Shown in pieces: positions 1 to 12,374 of a stretch of 64,000 nt of DNA (position 1 is the first letter of the stretch; the number at the start of each line of letters is the position of its first letter). The DNA is from Trachythela sp. YZ-2020 (taxonomy: Eukaryota > Cnidaria > Anthozoa > Malacalcyonacea > Clavulariidae), in assembly GCA_016169945.1 (NCBI GenBank), contig JADLSH010000236.1, positions 2,528,001 through 2,592,000 of the forward strand, given 5' to 3'. Position numbers and translations under genes: made by a program. The notes under the pieces are model-generated. The model was given only the letters and a program-made list of their open reading frames with translations. It ran no database searches and was not told the DNA's origin.

Positions 1-103
1 CAGACCTCATATTCTATGTTGGATGTGTAATCGTATTCTAGTTGAGTAGTTGTGTTTTACACCAATATCTACATTGACACTCACAATATTTTTTTCCATA
101 GCC

Positions 104-401
104 CTCGTCAACAATGGAGAGTATAGTCCGGGACAAAATGGTCCAGTTTCGTGTACTGTGCACTGGGTGCCCAGAGAATGATTATTGGGGAGAACCAAGT
201 GTTTGTTGAATGCCCTGGTACTGATGTGATCAACGCTCTGATAGATGTCATATCCGCGCACTACCGTACGTTTTCAACGTTTCCTACCCAGATGGCATGG
301 TTGTGGCCTTATCCTTTCTTCAGGAAATTGTGTTGCGATCAAGCGATAATGCATACAAAGGTACAAAGTACTCAGCATTAATGATTGAACTAAAGAGTAT
401 A
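104..401 (+). pseudogene. possible eroded exon, unknown protein
   Basis: A pyrimidine-rich tract ending in CATAG, a good splice acceptor, precedes stretches of protein-like sequence spread over more than one frame. From the ATG at about 245 a 56-residue frame runs to a stop near 400 and contains YPDGMVVALSFLQEIVLRSS. Upstream, another frame reads NGEYSPGQNGPVSCTVHW. The frame changes suggest a decayed exon, probably from a transposable element or old gene. I do not recognise the family. It could also be chance coding-like sequence. Confidence 0.25.
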
Positions 402-754
402 GCATGTCAATAGCTGAAAACGAACTGTAGAACTATTCTGTTATGAATTAAGCTAACTGTAATCCTACAAAATAGTCTGTACATTATTTAATAGTCTTAA
501 CATTATTTTATAGCCTTAATAAATTATTTAACAATTATTATAGTATTATGCTTTCTTATATAATGGTAAAACTAGATTCAAAAATCATGGTTGCCACAGA
601 GTAACTTTGAAAATACAAAGCACTGCACAATCTGGGAATGGGTATAACATTTAAATTCTGTGTTTCAACCATCTTGCAATCATTGAAACATAGAATTAAG
701 ATGTCAACCGTTTTGGATGTGATGTGTCCATTGTTTTGTATGTTCTTGAGCCCG
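402..754. other. AT-rich spacer, nothing recognised
   Basis: Low-GC sequence with short poly-A/T tracts. No coding, RNA or terminal-repeat signal was seen. Confidence 0.5.
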
Positions 755-1070
755 ATTCAATTTGTGTGTTCTAAGTTGTGTTTTAGGAAAGGTGTGTAAT
801 AGAACACAGGGTCAATACATGTGTTGTCTAGCACAGCTTTAGCTGTGCAATAAAACACACCTTGGTGTGTATAAAAACACACCTTGGTGTGTATCAAAAC
901 ACACCTTGGTGTGTTAGAAAACACACCTTTAGGTGGACAAGCCGAAAACACACCTTTAGGTGTGTTTTCTAACACACCTTATGGTGTGTTTAACACATCT
1001 TTTGGTGTGTAACTAAACACACCTCAAGGTGTGTTAAAATTTGGACAGAAAACACACCTTTTTTTAGAGT
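755..1070. repeat. array of short palindromes (AACACACC...GGTGTGTT)
   Basis: About ten small perfect or near-perfect palindromes of the form ACACACCTTGGTGTGT follow each other, separated by a few A/T bases. Variants include CTTTAGG, CTTATGG and CTCAAGG centres. Each unit could form its own hairpin. The layout resembles the body of the MITE at 8465-8770, but the unit sequence is unrelated. I could not define outer terminal repeats or a target duplication. A 72-residue minus-strand frame here is an artefact of the repeat. Confidence 0.7.
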
Positions 1071-1886
1071 GTGCCATGCATGGGTAATATATTGAGCGAA
1101 CTTCTTCTGGAATTATTTAGAATTAGCGTCGAGTATAGGCGAAAGGCCATCGATTCGTTCTGAACGTCATAAACAGTTCGTTATATAGTACTAAACTATT
1201 TTAAACATAATCAGTTCTTCAACCAACATCGTGAATATAGTTGCATGTTAAGAATTTATTTCATTAACCAAGTATAATAATACAGCATCAATCATGGAAC
1301 AGTTATGTGCATGATCATGTCCATGTATCAGTTGGTTAATTATCTTCCATTATAGATTGTTCATATATTAATTATTGTCATCATTAACATGATTATATTT
1401 GATGGAATACATTTAATATATAAAAATGGTCTTTGCAATCCGCTGTATAAGCTTGCATGTGTAAATAATACAATATAAATACTGTTATTTCATATAAATA
1501 GTTATTTAACTTGGCATCAGGTGAATATCATATGTTCTCTACAAAAAATAGTGAGGTTGTTGTAAGGAAGATGCAACAAATATATTATGTACTGAAATTT
1601 CAATATGTACAGGTTCAATGGTATATACGGCGCATGCAGTTATTTTGGGCTATCAGCAATTTATTCAGCATGGACCACGTCCATATAATTATTGACAATT
1701 GTGTATATATAGAACAGATGTAAAACTCTTCAGGCAATTACGGTTTTTATCAATTTTTGGAGTTACCCTTGTTTTGTAATTGCGGTTTTAGTTTAACCTA
1801 ACTGTGATGATACTCATATACCTGACTTTATGTGTAAAAGTTCTATATTAATGATTCTACTTCCACAAAAGCCTTGATAATTTAAG
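1071..1886. other. AT-rich spacer, nothing recognised
   Basis: No gene, terminal repeat or tandem array was seen. Short ORFs here have no recognisable motif. Confidence 0.5.
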
Positions 1887-3366
1887 CCCACCACGGGGGG
1901 TGACGCACCCCCCCCCAAGTTTTTTGAAATTGGAATATTCGGAAAATTGAGTTACTCATTCGGAAAACTACGGCAACATTGGATAAACAAAATCTAAGTC
2001 AGTAAACAGCAAGAGTGTTTACAAAAAGAACAAAATCCTAACATTCCCATTATCGCATGGATAAGAAATCTATATTTGTCGGTTTATTAAATGCATGACA
2101 CCTTTTGCTTTGTCTAGTGTCTATTATTTCCGGATTCTAAACAGGCTCACGACCGCGCAGGGTGTCCGTTTTCACTTTTCCGCAATCTGGCCAATTTCCG
2201 TAAAAAACGTTGTTGAGGAACTTTTTACAATTCACGTGCATATCCAAATATCGAGTTTTGTTTAACGTTATGCCTCCGAAAAACAAACGCTTTAAAGTAT
2301 AATGTCTCGTTTGTCACGCTACATTTGACTCGGACTATCGGAGGAAACACAACGAATTGTGTCATAGCGCTCATCTGAAAGCGCACAAGCATATTGGGTT
2401 TAAAGTCGCTGGCGCACCAGATAACCCATTTAAGGTGCGTTTTATAATTACATTTTGTTACTTTTTAAGAGGTAGTTAGGTAGTAGTTCAGTTATGAGTC
2501 TATACCTATGATGAGTAAATCGATATAGGGCTTAACAGTTGGTCCCGAAGACGACTGAATTAGCGCAAAACGTTGCGGTTGTGAGTCTGGCAGTCTGTGT
2601 GGTTGCGTGGTTTACCGGTTTATTAAATATGGTTGGTTTATACAATCATACATTTAGTGAATAGGAACAGCCTAACATGAGGACATTAGTCACATTACTC
2701 TGTTGGAAATCCTATTTCCGTTGATGAATCGTATAATTTTTGCATTACGATTTATGCTCTTTTGAATTAGAATAAATGTGTATGGACGATTAGACGTATA
2801 TATAGTATACTGACTCCGCGGCTCCGCGCCAGTGTGAATTGCAAAATGTGAGAATGTGAGATTGCCAAATGCATTTCCTAATAACAGGCAGATTTGGCTG
2901 ATGTTCATGAAAACTTGTGAAAACTGCAATAACTGGCTTAAGTATCAACTCTAGAAAGCAATTATTATTACAAATTAACTATCATAGGGATAATTACGAT
3001 AATATCGGATGTGAGAAAGAACTGATACAATCATAGTATTTTACTTTAGTTAAAGTGCACCTCACCTCAAATTAACATTAATTCGGTTTACTACACTACA
3101 GGCAGCTGCGCCATCAAGTTCATTACACAAATGTAGAAATGTGCAGGCAAATTCCTTATTTCTCTCAGAATGCGGGAAATGCCCTTTCCGAGATCCTATA
3201 ATTGAAAATTTCCCGGGGGAACATGCCCCCGGAATCCCCTAGGTTAACGCCCCTAAGTTACGGCGCGTACCCCTACTTATTCGGAAAACAATTGCGTGAT
3301 TCGGAAATTTTCGACTTACACCCCCCCCCCCAAGTTTTACCTGCTAGCTACGGCCCTGCCCACCAC
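1887..3366. mobile_element. hAT-like DNA transposon, degraded, with 8-bp TSD
   Basis: CCCACCAC occurs at 1887-1894 and 3359-3366 as an 8-bp target duplication, the length typical of hAT. The element between them is 1895-3358. Its right terminus, read on the minus strand, starts CAGGGCCGTAGC; the left terminus has lost that start and begins in a G run. Near both ends the motif ATTCGGAAAA recurs together with a poly-C run followed by AAGTTTT, all in the same orientation at both ends. It encloses a zinc-finger exon remnant at 2271-2436 and no intact transposase. Confidence 0.75.
2271..2436 (+). pseudogene. zinc-finger exon remnant of the hAT/ZMYM-like element
   Basis: From ATG at 2271 the frame reads MPPKNKRFKV, hits a TAA, then continues in the same frame with CLVCHATFDSDYRRKHNE and ends in GAPDNPF. 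The Cys-x2-Cys followed by spaced His/Cys residues and the G-A-P-x-N-P-F tail resemble the N-terminal zinc-finger exon of ZMYM-type or hAT-related transposon proteins of marine invertebrates. The sequence then meets AAG|GTGCGT, a plausible splice donor, so this was probably exon 1. The internal stop marks it as dead. Family assignment is from memory of the motif pattern. Confidence 0.5.
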
Positions 3367-3455
3367 TGGTGGTGTCTATTAGAATTCCTTCATGCCTTAC
3401 CAGGGAAAACCTATTTTTTATTTTGGCTAAGATAAAGCAAACAAAAAGTACTTAC

Positions 3456-3996
3456 TAGTAAGGAGAATGTTAGAACCAGTGCTGCATTGAATATGTTTAG
3501 CACCATCACTCCAAAAACTGTTCTTTTCCTTATATCCTGGCCACTCAGGAACAGAAGTTGTACATTGTCCATACTTAGGATTGGTTTTGGCAATTGAAAT
3601 AAACTCAATAAATGCCTTATCCTCATTAAATGTCCATTTATGATGTTTCACAGGGGACTTTGTCATTGTATGACTAGGTTTGTAAATCTTTCTACTCAGG
3701 AACTATAAAAAAAACAATGATCATACTTCAGTACACAATAAACCTGACATATATTTGGTCAAATAACAGATGGGTTATTTATCAATAAATATAAACATCA
3801 CGGATTCACAGTAAAACATACATAAAGCATTACCTTGGGTGATGTTGTTCCACAGTTCCAGCACTTTGGAACAAAGCTCGACTGGATGTTGCATTACGAG
3901 AAAGCCTTCTGGTCTTCCTATCTGGCTTGTCTGGCGTGTTACCACTCGAAACATATACACGCTGAGCAGTATTCTCATCAGCAACATCCAGTCGAG
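3456..3996 (-). CDS. partial two-exon gene, SANT/Myb-like domain candidate
   Basis: Two minus-strand blocks look like exons. Exon one (about 3996-3834) follows a T-rich tract ending in AAAG and ends at AAG|GTAATG. It encodes a basic, Ser/Thr-rich stretch including TPDKPDRKTRRLSRNATSS. Exon two (about 3694-3456) follows a T-rich tract, remains open if joined at the AG after CCTG, and ends at CTA|GTAAGT, a strong donor. It encodes KHHKWTFNEDKAFIEFISI and later PEWPGYKEKNSFWSDGAKHI. The tryptophan spacing and acidic helix resemble SANT/Myb-like or MADF-like DNA-binding domains. No start, stop or further exons were found: a hAT lies just downstream and a LINE just upstream. It may be a host gene fragment or a transposon-borne gene. 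Confidence 0.4.
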
Positions 3997-4000
3997 CTTT
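3873..4000. repeat. 20-bp perfect inverted repeat in the candidate exon
   Basis: AAAGCTCGACTGGATGTTGC at 3873-3892 is the exact reverse complement of the bases at 3981-4000, with 88 bp between. Both arms fall in or at the edge of the proposed exon one, so the hairpin may be coding rather than a separate element. Confidence 0.7.
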
Positions 4001-4029
4001 GTCAAAAAAATACAAACACAAAACATTAG

Positions 4030-5760
4030 TAAGTTAAACTGTGAAAGACTTGATTGAAGACATAGCGATTGTCTTGAAACTTGGGATACTTGGTTTAGAG
4101 GAGGGATTAAATGGGATATGATCACATATGATGACTGTTCTCGAATTTTTGTACACGTTGGTATTGCTTTGGATTTGGCGGAAAGGAGGGGTATTAGGAA
4201 GCCTTGATGCTCTATTTAAAGGAGACACTTCGTCAGGAAGATTAATTCCAACAAGGCCGCCTTGATGGATCTTGAAGAACATGGTGGCTTGATGCAGTAA
4301 TCTGCGCTGTTCGAGGGAATCCCAACCCAGATGGTCGATCAAAGGAGTAACGTGGCTAGTTCTAGAATAGTCATTAAAAACGAATCTAGCAGCTCGACGT
4401 TTGGATCATTTCAATTTTATCTATGTTCCTCTTGGTATAGGGGTTCCACACTGAGCAGCCATATTCAATTTAATTTTGGCCGAACAAGACTGGTGTAAGC
4501 TCTTGACTTGACGTCAATGCTACATTCGCCAAGGATTCTTCTAAGTAGGCCAAGAGTACTATTTGCCTTATTGCAAATGTTATCGCAATGTTTATTCCAG
4601 TTTAAGTTATGGTTTATAGTAATGCCCAAATATTTCGTTGATGATACTCTGGTAATAATTTGATTATTGAGATAAAAATTAAAATTTAGAGTGGCACGTT
4701 TATTTGTAACTCCCAAGTGGTAGCATTTAGAGGAATTAAAATTTAGTTGCCATTTGTTAGCCCAAACTATTTAGTTTATTGAGATCCTCTTGTAGGGTGA
4801 CTTGATCCTGGTAGTCGTTAATTTCCCTATAAATGATGGCGTCGTCCGCGAATAAACGAATTTTAGATTTGAAGTTCTCAGAAATGTCATTTATATAAAG
4901 AAGAAATAGAACGGGTGCGAGAATTGATCCTTGAGGTACTCCAGGTATGACAGGTTTTGATTCAGAGTGGGAGCCATTAACAGAAACAACTTGAGAACGG
5001 TTAGAGAGAAAAGCCTTGATCCAATTAGCGGTACGTCCTCTAATCAATTTTGGACATTAGGCGAAGATGTGGGACGGAGTCAAAGGCTTTACGGAAGTCT
5101 AGTAAAATAGCATCGGTTTGTTTCTTTTGGTTTATACTTTTTGCCCAATCGTTGATTGCGGTAATTAGTTGAGTCTCACAGGAAAACAATTTTCGGAAGC
5201 CATGCTGTTTATCAATTAAAATATCATGATATGCTAAATGCTTAGCAGTATGACTAAGAATGATATGTTCCATGACCTTGCAACACAGGCATGGCATGTT
5301 AGAGAGATAGGACGATAGTTGGCTGGGCTGGATTTTATATCTTTCTTAAATATAGCGGAGACAAGGGCCTTAGACCAGTCAGATGGAAGTGTACCAGTGT
5401 CATACGACTGTTGAAATATGAAACAAAGCCAGTGTGACATGGATGGTGCCAGTTCTTTGAGGACTCTGGCTGGGATTTCGTCGGGACCACAAGCCTTACT
5501 AGGGTTAAGTTCAGTTGCTTGGCTACACCTTGAGAGTTGATAATTAGGTCTGAAATGGAAGTATATGGAGATTGCTATTTAGTTGGAATTGGAGCGTTCT
5601 CTTGGGTAAATACTGAATAAAATTGAGAGTTCAGGGCGTCAGCTTTCGATTTATCAGAAACACATAATCTGTCGTTGTATTATAGGGATACCGCAACAGC
5701 GGGTAGATTTTAACTAAATATAGGATTTGAACTTGTGCTCGACCCAGTCGTCTTGATAGC
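4030..5760 (-). pseudogene. LINE (non-LTR retrotransposon) reverse transcriptase, broken
   Basis: Minus-strand frames, read from high to low coordinate, give the ordered parts of a LINE ORF2. These are the palm approach (NYRPISLT, then AILLDFRKAFDSVPH), the block GVPQGSILAPVLFLLYIND, the catalytic FADDAIIY, the thumb region (STKYLGITINHNLNWNKH), and the C-terminal block (VTPLIDHLGWDSLEQRR) ending in a stop at 4034. The pieces lie in several frames and are separated by stops, so it is a dead copy. The 5' part with the endonuclease is missing, which is usual for target-primed integration. The clade is probably jockey/CR1-like, but this is uncertain. Confidence 0.85.
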
Positions 5761-6135
5761 TCAATATGTAGAGTGTCAGCCCGGTGTGTGATTTACTTTT
5801 ACAGCTTTATTTTGCACAAATTTAAGCCAAGTGCTACAGGAATAGCAACAGAGCAAAACATTATAGTACTGTAGTTCGTTAGCGCGTGTATCAGGTTTCA
5901 CGTAAACGTCAAAGTGGTCGACCTTTGAGGTCTTTGAGCAATAAATCTGGATATGTTCACTATAAATAAATAGTAAAGACGAAATCATTCTGGTTACAGA
6001 ATCTTGAAATTTGGCGCAAATTTATAAACCTTGAAACCAAAACATTTAAACTCAGCATTGAAATCGATGCGTAACAAGCGATCAGCGATGGTTTTATTCG
6101 TTCGCAGCTCTGTCTAAAATCAGGTACAATCACTA
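5761..6135. other. spacer, nothing recognised
   Basis: No coding motif, tandem repeat or terminal inverted repeat was found. Confidence 0.4.
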
Positions 6136-6430
6136 TCATATTTTTATTTTATTTTATTTTATTTAGCTTCGCCAACTAGGGCAGGGTCACCACAACAGCA
6201 TATGCCAATTACTGTGGGCCCTTTTACCTAACCCGACCCTGTCAACTTTCCCTGTGGGAGGAAACCGGAGTACCCGGAGAAAACCCACGACTTTCGGCAG
6301 AGCGTTGACTTTACTCTTTTCACTTGAGGACTGGGGTCGAGTCGCATTGAGAAAGTTCTCACTGAGACTTGAACCCGCGGCCTTAGAGGTGAAAGGCAAG
6401 TGCGCTAACCACTTCGCCACCGAAGCCCCT
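6136..6430 (-). mobile_element. tRNA-derived SINE
   Basis: Read on the minus strand, the element starts near 6430 with a tRNA-like head. It contains TGGCGAAGTGG (A-box-like) and GGTTCAAGTCTC (B-box-like), the internal RNA polymerase III promoter. A middle block contains GAGGAAACCGGAGTACCCGG on the plus strand. I recall this GGAGGAAACCGGAG...CCCGGAG motif from SINEs of several distant animals, so it may be an old conserved core. The 3' end is a (TAAAA)n-type tail at about 6139-6165 on the plus strand as ATTTT repeats. I could not fix a target duplication. The 83-residue frame over it is not a gene. Confidence 0.75.
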
Positions 6431-8462
6431 GATATCAACGATAGACGCTGGTCATAGCTTGTATTAAAAATATAAGCCGTTTACATAAGCGAGATCCTTT
6501 AAGCCCTGTAGTTGTCTCTCTTTACAAAGAGTACTATAGTATATACTATATAGTATCTCTGATATACTATATAGAGGCACATTGGTCACAGCCGGCCCGT
6601 CACAGCCTGCGTGGTTGAAGGCTTCTACGGCAGCACTTCCTTGCGGGTAGTAACTTCTAGTTATTATTAAATTACGAAGACATATTTCTTATTCTAGCAA
6701 TTTACTGTTCAGTTCAGTTATGTTCCAGTACAAAGCAGATAATAAACATTTTCCTTGCTATAAATTTATATGCATGTTAATAATGTTATAATGGCATATA
6801 GTGTATAAGTAATCTGGAACATTTACAAAACTGGTGAATAACAGGAAATACGAACTATAAAAGCAATGATCGAGGAACTTTTAGTATTATCTTAGTCGTA
6901 GATATATTATCCTATGTTAGGTTGTTCATGCTTTTTTTCCCCACAGCAACTACAGGCACATTATTATTTGCAGTATAGTACACGGTTGTCAACATCATTT
7001 CGATAATAATAGGTAACATAACATTGATAACAACACCGAAATGTTTCGTTATATTCGCAATATATTATTTGCGTGAGACACAGGTCAGTAGGTCACATTT
7101 ATAAACTCACTGATTTTCTGCGTAGACGGTAGACATGGTTTATTTTGCTACGAAACAACAACAACAACAACAACAACAACTACAACTACAACTACAACAA
7201 CAACAACTAAGATACATGGTTATATTTATAATATATTGGAAAGGAAGAAAATGGCTAAATGCTTACTTATTTTAGCCTAACTATGGGAAGTAAATTTGCA
7301 TTTATTACAGAATCAATGCGTAGGCATGCATTGTTACAAATTTGCCCTTGACTGATAATTGCTATATACTGTATTACTGATATCTAATTTCTATATTATA
7401 CAATATTCTTGCTATATATATTTAAGCACACTTATAAAGTAACAATCTATCCGACACAGAGAGTACAGCCACAGTCCAGAGAGCAATCAGAGAGAGCAAT
7501 CGTGAAAGAATGCACGAAGTGCAGTCACCTTATTTTATATTAACCGCGCACATTGCATTTTGGGTCCTGAGAATTGCATTTTGGGTCTATCTGTCAATCA
7601 AAAATTGAGAATTTTGCCAGCTACATAAACTAGGGTACCTGCAAGGTAGGGAATGCTGCGGGACTGTTATTATTCTTTAGCTTCTTGAAACAAACATGCA
7701 AACAAATATGCAACACAAATTATATTCAGTAGACGGTAATTATTGGCATTGACCCAGTGGCTTGCGGGCTGTCAGTAGATGCATGTCAGTAGAGACAAGC
7801 TAAATATATCACGAAACATGAAAGACATCAAATTTTGTAACATCTATTTCAAAATATCAATATTTTCCATGTATTGTTCTTCCACATGGAATTCCCACAT
7901 GAAACCCATGTTTACTGCGATGAGTAATTTGACACTGCCACGCAAGGAAATTTGCATATTTTTGTGGTGTATAAAAAAAAGCGTTAAAAATATATACATG
8001 TGCGCAAAATAATTTTGCATTTGGAAAGCTATAAACGAAAGCGTTGTTCCATCATTCTGTTCTTACTTTGCTGGATATGCGAATCACCTACATGTAAAGC
8101 ACAACTCATTTCAACTCATTGCCATTCGAATATTTGTCTTAGTGCGCGCAGACCTGAGACCCTGTCTGTTCTGACAATAATATGTGAACGCGACTAGACA
8201 AAATTATTAAGTCCATTGTAAAATAGGAATAAAAACATATTTATTTGCCTACAGCAGCCTATTTAATAGATCAAACCTTGTATAAATCAGAATGATTCAG
8301 TCAGGCAATTTAGACGATCAATTGCATATCTGTGACTTTGTGTCAAGTTCACTCGGAGTCACAATCGTCAAGCGGCATACACGAAACATCACTTGATGCA
8401 AAATATGGAAATCAGCAAGAGAAATCAAACGCGAATGGATAGAAAAACCTTATAGACATCTC
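6431..8462. other. long spacer without recognisable genes
   Basis: AT-rich sequence with small AT palindromes around 6535-6580 and a CAA microsatellite. Short frames at 7779-8197 have no motif and are read as chance. Confidence 0.4.
7148..7209. repeat. CAA/CTA microsatellite
   Basis: Tandem CAA triplets with an internal run of CTACAA units. Confidence 0.9.
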
Positions 8463-8772
8463 TACACTGTTATTTTCAGGGAGTTATTTTAACTCTAAAA
8501 ACGGGGGTTAGCAAAAAAGGTTCATTTCTGGGGTTAAAATTTAACTCCACTTTTGGAGTTACAATAACTCTCATTTCGGAATTAATACAAATAACTCCAT
8601 TTCTGGGGTTACAATTTAACTCCACTTTGGAGTTACAATAACTCTCATTTCGGAGTTAAGATGTAACCCCAATAAAGGAGTTATATTAACTCGAAATATG
8701 GGGTTAAAATTTTAACTCCCCCAAAAAGGAGTAATAGGGGAGTTAAAATAACTCCCTGAAAATAACAGTGTA
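8463..8772. mobile_element. MITE with TA target and hairpin-array body
   Basis: The element 8465-8770 (306 bp) is bounded by TA dinucleotides. Its ends are inverted repeats beginning CACTGTTATTTTCAGGGAGT, exact over about 30 bp. The body is a run of short inverted units (AACTCC...GGAGTT and TAACTC...GAGTTA) which pair with neighbours as well as with the other end. It codes for nothing. The TA target suggests mobilisation by a Tc1/mariner-type or other TA-targeting transposase. Confidence 0.85.
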
Positions 8773-9291
8773 TGTAAGACTTCCATGCTTTACAGCACTA
8801 ACAGCTCAAGCAAAGTCGATAGCACATTAGCAGAATATATAGTTTATATATAAACAGACACTGAATCTAGCTGCGATCGATTGTGTACTTTCAGCGTTTC
8901 ATAGATATATAAATTGAGATTGCCAACTTTCCAAAAAGAAGTAAACAAATGTAAACGTAACATATAAACAAAAGACAAAATATCCTACCTTGAATGGTCA
9001 AAATAGACTTGAAAAAGCTTTAGAAATTAGATAAAATTCGAAGACTCCGTCCGTCAAAATCGAAAAGCACATGGAACTGAGCGAGTTTTAAATTTGCGTT
9101 CTGCGCATAGCAAGCGCGCACGACCACAATTCCATGCGCTAAATAACTCCCTCTCTGCACATATTAGGCTCGCTCGCTCCGCAGCAATTAGAACTGCTGC
9201 CTCGCTCGCTTGCTGAAGGCTCGCTCGCTGCGGCAGCAATTATACAATATACAAACAACAGCTTTACAGTAACTGTAAATATCAGTCTTAA
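8773..9291. other. spacer with GCTCGCTCGCT-rich stretch
   Basis: Around 9160-9235 the sequence repeats GCTCGCTCGCT and GCAGCAATT segments. No gene signal was seen. Confidence 0.4.
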
Positions 9292-12042
9292 AGTGCTTAT
9301 GAACGCAAAATGGGTTTTTATTGATTCGGATAAGGCGTGAAAAGTTAGTTAGTAAGTTCTAGATTAGTTTTTGGCTTAGACTTTTAGTTTCGGAGATATA
9401 AAGGCTCAAACAGGCAAATTTTGCCATTTTCTGAAAAAAAGTAGCGCGACCAAAATATCACCAAGGGGCCTGGATCCCAGGAACCCAACTTTGATAAACA
9501 ACTAAGAAATATATGGCGAAGATATCGATATCTTGTGTTTTTTTGCATATTTTGTCTAAACGATGTTTCGTTTGTGCGTGATCTTACACAGAAAGTACCA
9601 ACAGTAATATATCTAGCTATCTGACACCTTTTTTGGATGATAAATCACCTATTGCGGCTTTAAACCGATAGAAAAGAGGGCACCGAAACTCATCGATCTG
9701 AGACATTTGGTGGCAAATACAGGCCATAGTTTATATCGACCTATAAACAAAGACAAATGTACCCAGTTGTCCCAACATAGGACAGGAATCAACATACAGG
9801 TAAGCTGTGATTTTAACAAATGCAATGATGTCTATTCGCGCGTATGAACTTTGGATATTTAACGTTGAATCATGTCACCTAAATGTGCATATTATTTGCT
9901 TAGTATACAATGTCATTGAAGCCAGTATGGATGAAAGGTTCTGCGCCGGACATATCCGGTGTACAACGGTGTTTGTTGACGCACAAATCGATCGAAGTGC
10001 TTCTACCTCTGAGAGATTACATACTGCTGTTATAGAATAATATATCATATATGTTTCAATGTGGAAATTATCACAACTTTAATGCCTTTATGGTATTTAA
10101 CTAATATAAATTAATAGGCCATTCTACTTTTAGACTTCAACCTACTTTATATGTGGACTTTCAGTGTCTTGTATTATCCTACACATGTGGTCAATGTCAC
10201 ATGTTTTATATGACAGTGAGATACTGATGATATATGTTTAATTGATACATGTATTTGGTACAAAGTTGATCACCAAGTGCTGCACTGTCCCACTAGTGGA
10301 ACCACCTTAACCTGAGTATCAGGCATTTCTACGGTTAGGCCTTGGTCCCTAAGCCACCTATGTTGAAGAACCTTAGGGAGGCTAACAGAAAATTCCCTAA
10401 ATAGAGAGATACACTTCAACATTGTATAGCCCATTAAACTATTTGTTTGTGATTTCATCTAGATTATCAGTGAAGTAAACTGGAACCATCAGTGAAAGAT
10501 GAATTAACATTTTTAATTAAATATTTATTAAACATCTTTATCAATATATGTTGCAGTGTGACTCTATTGTCTCTTGGGGGCAAGTTCACTTTTAATAGCT
10601 CAGCCCCTTGATCGATTGGATTGGCTTAACCCATTAATTGGCAAATTTTACTCATCAGTGGTAGAGTACTGCCAATTAATGGGTTAACTGCGCTTGATTG
10701 GATCGGCTAAACTTTAGCTGCTTTTTGGGTAATGGGTTACCTAGAAAAGAGCCAGACTCCCACTATGGAAGAACTTTACCCATCTGGAAGGATTCCACTT
10801 CTAAAATGTGCAAGGACATCTGGTAGGGGAGGGGGTCAACATCCATTTTCCTCCATGGGGAGGAAGTCAGTTTACCTGCACAGAGAAGCACCTTTCCGAG
10901 TTACTTAAATCAGCTATGTGGGCATGCCAAGAAAGTTGGATGTGTGTACACTAGGAGTAAAGCAAACATCACTCTCACACCAGACATCTAATGTGAAAGT
11001 TGAAGCATGCTTGCTCTGCCCACACAGGCAAAGCTACTGTAATAGAAAGTATGAAGTTTTACAGATCACATACTGGCCTTATGGCTTATTAAATTAGATA
11101 TGTTTCCCCCACTAAAACATTCTCAAAAGATGAATATTATTCTAAGCCTATTTATGTGGCAATTAATGTTTAGTGTCGTCACAATAATTCCATATATATA
11201 TATCCAGTTTATGATATCCGTGTATTGATCATCTTTCAGTTACATGGACAAAGATGACAATCTGCCAACCAATCTTTCTATGAAAGGTTCTGTGAGAATA
11301 TACATGGGGGCCAATTTCATTAGATTGTGGGTTGGCCAGTTGCAGTTAACCAGTTACTATTCTTGAAAATGTCCAAATTTTGGGCAAATTTGAATGTAAA
11401 ATTTGTAGGGAAACAAGCTTCCTTGCTAAAGTGAGAACCAACTTTAAAGCAGGTGTAGAAATGAAATGCAACCGATTCCCATGTCCATGAAGGCATGAAG
11501 ACTATAAAATGCAGTAAAAGGTTTAAGTTCCATTCCAACAAACTTTTAACCCTTGCATTCGTTCATTTATTTCTTCTTTCGAAAGAATTTTATAAGCAAG
11601 GCATCTATGTCCCAGAATTTATAGACATAAGTTACTGTCATCAAGTGTCATGGTCGTCTCCACGATCGACTTTGAAATCGCATTTAAATCCATTCCTTCG
11701 TCTATATTCCACGATTGACGATGCAAACCACTAGAAGGGTTACTTTACACACTCAAAAATGTGTTTGAGTTAAAAAATGTGTTTTTTTCCTCAAGAAATA
11801 GCCGACTTTTCAAGATGATTGATCCAAATGTAATTGTTTTTATAGTAAAATTAAATACACACGTTCCTGGGACCCAGTCCCCCGGAAGACGCTACTTTTT
11901 TTCCAAAATAGCGACTTTGAGCCTTTATATCTCCGAAACTAAAAGTCTAAGCCAAAAACTAATCTAGAACTTATTAACTAACTTTTTATGTTCTATCCGA
12001 ATCAATAAAAACCCATTTTGCGTTCATAAGCACTTTAAATGA
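9292..12042. mobile_element. element with about 190-bp terminal inverted repeats, coding content unknown
   Basis: Sequence 9292-9487 is matched in inverted orientation by about 11868-12042, with a few indels. Both arms contain TTTAGTTTCGGAGATATAAA and CATTTTGCGTTCATAAGCAC or their complements. The match stops abruptly on the outer side, as expected of transposon ends, but no target duplication is obvious. The interior of about 2.4 kb has only short frames without recognisable motifs, so it is either a decayed autonomous element or a large non-autonomous one. A gene-derived inverted duplication is the alternative. Confidence 0.65.
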
Positions 12043-12374
12043 GCTATTGTCTCTTACTTATTCATCAATATAATGGAAAATAGATAAGAAAAATTGATAA
12101 AGGGTATGATTTCATGTTCCTATATATCAAAACTGAAAAATAATATGATTGCAGGCCATTATATATATATAATATCATTGTGTTTTCGCGCCATTTCGTG
12201 CGGAAACCGGGATGTCGCGTATTTATGCATAGTTTGAATCTGGTTTGAATAAATCAAGCACCAAATACCCCATTTTTAAAAGCCATTAACTTCTCGGTTT
12301 GTGGGGTCGTTTTTGATTTCTTGGTATCATTTGAAAGAATAATTTCTCTTCTATGTACTGGTACGATTTTTTCG

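Noticed and set aside
2690..2929. Minus-strand frame of 79 residues
   Set aside because: Lies in the hAT body, no motif, and opposite to the recognised zinc-finger exon.
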